Origin: a bacterium
GTDB taxonomy: Bacteria > Eisenbacteria > RBG-16-71-46 > CAIMUX01
Direction: 5' to 3'
NCBI GenBank assembly: GCA_030431975.1
Contig: JAUIHP010000002.1
Location: 1-64,000, forward strand
Length of the DNA: 64,000 nt
Part shown: positions 63,308-64,000 of the stretch, piece after piece
Position numbering within the stretch: the first letter of the stretch is position 1
Layout: each line of letters starts with the position of its first letter
Position numbers and translations under genes: made by a program
The notes under the pieces: generated by a model
Told to the model about the DNA's origin: nothing
Databases searched by the model: none
What the model saw: the letters and a program-made list of their open reading frames with translations, nothing else

Positions 63308-64000
63308 TTAAGGCGTTTCGGGGGTTTCCAACCGGTCCAAAAGGTGCCGGGCCTCGACCAGAGCCAGGGAGTCCTGGCCAAAGACCAGAAAACGCCGGAA
63401 GACGTCGGCCGCTTCCGTCGACCGGTCGTGTTCCAGGAACAAGCGTCCCAGCTGAAAGTACGCCGGCTCATAGTGCGGTCGCAGTCGCAGGACCTGCTCC
63501 AGGTGGAAGGTCGCCCGGTCGATCTCGTCGTCCCGCTCCGAAACCATCGACGCGTTGTAGTGCGCCTCAGCATGGGTCGGGTCCAAGGCCAAACAGGCCT
63601 GGTACTCCGTCGCAGCCACGTCATACCGTTTCGTCCGATGCGCAAGGTAGGCCAGTTGAAAGTGGTCTTCGGCCAGCGCTTCGCCTTCCAGACCGACCAG
63701 CTGCCGGAACATCGCCCCCGCCTGATCGTGACGGCGGATTTCCTTCCACTGGTACGCGGACTCCCGGAGCCGCTCCTCGTGCAACCCGCCACGTTCGAGG
63801 GCGCGCATTCCGGCCATGATCGCTTCCGCCCGAAAGCCGTCGTCACGGAGAAGCAGCGAGAGATCGTGGTGCGCTTCCGGAGGACAAAGAGGAGCCTTGC
63901 TGAGCGCGCGGAAGGCACGCGTGGCCCGAAGGCGCATCCCCAGCTTGAGAAGGGTTCGCGCATGAAGGTAGGCCGCCTCCACCGAGTCCGGTCCCGAACC
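63308..64000 (-). CDS. TPR-repeat protein, N-terminus outside the window
   Basis: The frame is still open at the right edge, so this is a 3' fragment; the GTG at 63982 is probably internal because upstream codons continue in frame. About 230 residues of tetratricopeptide repeats are visible (AEHYNASMVSERDDEID, EPAYFQLGRLFLEHDRSTEAADVF, as TPR helices). TPR arrays mediate protein contacts; no partner is implied. It ends a few bases past the bifunctional gene's repeats. Confidence 0.8.
   Translation of the reverse strand, partial: GSGPDSVEAAYLHARTLLKLGMRLRATRAFRALSKAPLCPPEAHHDLSLLLRDDGFRAEAIMAGMRALERGGLHEERLRESAYQWKEIRRHDQAGAMFRQLVGLEGEALAEDHFQLAYLAHRTKRYDVAATEYQACLALDPTHAEAHYNASMVSERDDEIDRATFHLEQVLRLRPHYEPAYFQLGRLFLEHDRSTEAADVFRRFLVFGQDSLALVEARHLLDRLETPETP

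Overview
The window is GC-rich, almost fully coding chromosome from a diderm (outer-membrane) bacterium. The evidence for this is a TamA/Omp85 barrel protein with a TamB partner, a small signal-peptide-bearing barrel-like protein, a lipoprotein, a bactofilin, a complete MoxR-Bat (BatA-E type) operon and a GatCAB amidotransferase. That mix, together with frequent GTG/TTG starts and the bifunctional homocysteine methyltransferase/MTHFR, fits a lineage of or near the FCB superphylum (Eisenbacteria, Krumholzibacteriota or Gemmatimonadota-like). The phylum is my inference; there is no rRNA here to settle it. I see no transposon, prophage, CRISPR array, tRNA or rRNA gene.

Layout. 1-0.9 kb: the end of an HNH endonuclease-like gene and a small membrane protein. 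0.9-16 kb (all minus strand, many 4-nt ATGA/GTGA overlaps): moxR, a DUF58 protein, a BatD-like protein, batA, a batB-batC fusion, batD, batE, ptsN, a zinc-ribbon protein, an amidohydrolase, a GAF-GAF-SpoIIE phosphatase, a bactofilin and a rhomboid protease. 16-18.6 kb: glyA, a low-molecular-weight phosphatase and a Sua5/YrdC protein (minus). 18.8-21.6 kb: a plus-strand, translationally coupled trio of a deoxyhypusine-synthase-like protein with a coiled-coil tail, a CoA-type Nudix hydrolase and purU. 21.6-29 kb (minus): an APH-type kinase, a membrane Ser/Thr kinase, a conserved exported protein, purE, purD and a LarA-like nickel-pincer protein. 29-35.4 kb: gatB, gatA, gatC and pcrA. 35.6-48.5 kb: one long minus-strand run, rplM-rpsI-rpsB-tsf-pyrH-frr-uppS-cdsA-dxr-tamA-tamB, headed by a near-consensus sigma-70 promoter and joining translation, ribosome recycling, isoprenoid/phospholipid synthesis and outer-membrane assembly. 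48.5-56.5 kb: a GT4 glycosyltransferase, mtnA, maf, dtd, an outer-membrane protein, rel and recJ (minus). 56.6-59.3 kb: an RlmD/TrmA methyltransferase and two related small exported proteins (plus). 59.4-64 kb: an AlkP-TPR lipoprotein (minus), the bifunctional methionine/folate enzyme (plus) and a partial TPR protein (minus). No gap between genes exceeds about 300 bases.

The most unusual property is a pervasive set of short tandem repeats of two kinds. Inside genes, repeats with periods divisible by three (6, 12, 15, 21, 36 bp) encode low-complexity loops inserted into otherwise normal enzymes (amidohydrolase, PurD, GatA, the LarA-like protein, the APH-type kinase, the N terminus of PcrA). 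Between genes, arrays with periods of mostly non-triplet length (11, 11, 13, 43, also 18, 30 and 6 bp) sit just 3' of stop codons, twice duplicating the stop codon itself. I saw no classical hairpin-plus-U-tract terminators, so whether these arrays act at mRNA 3' ends is an open question.
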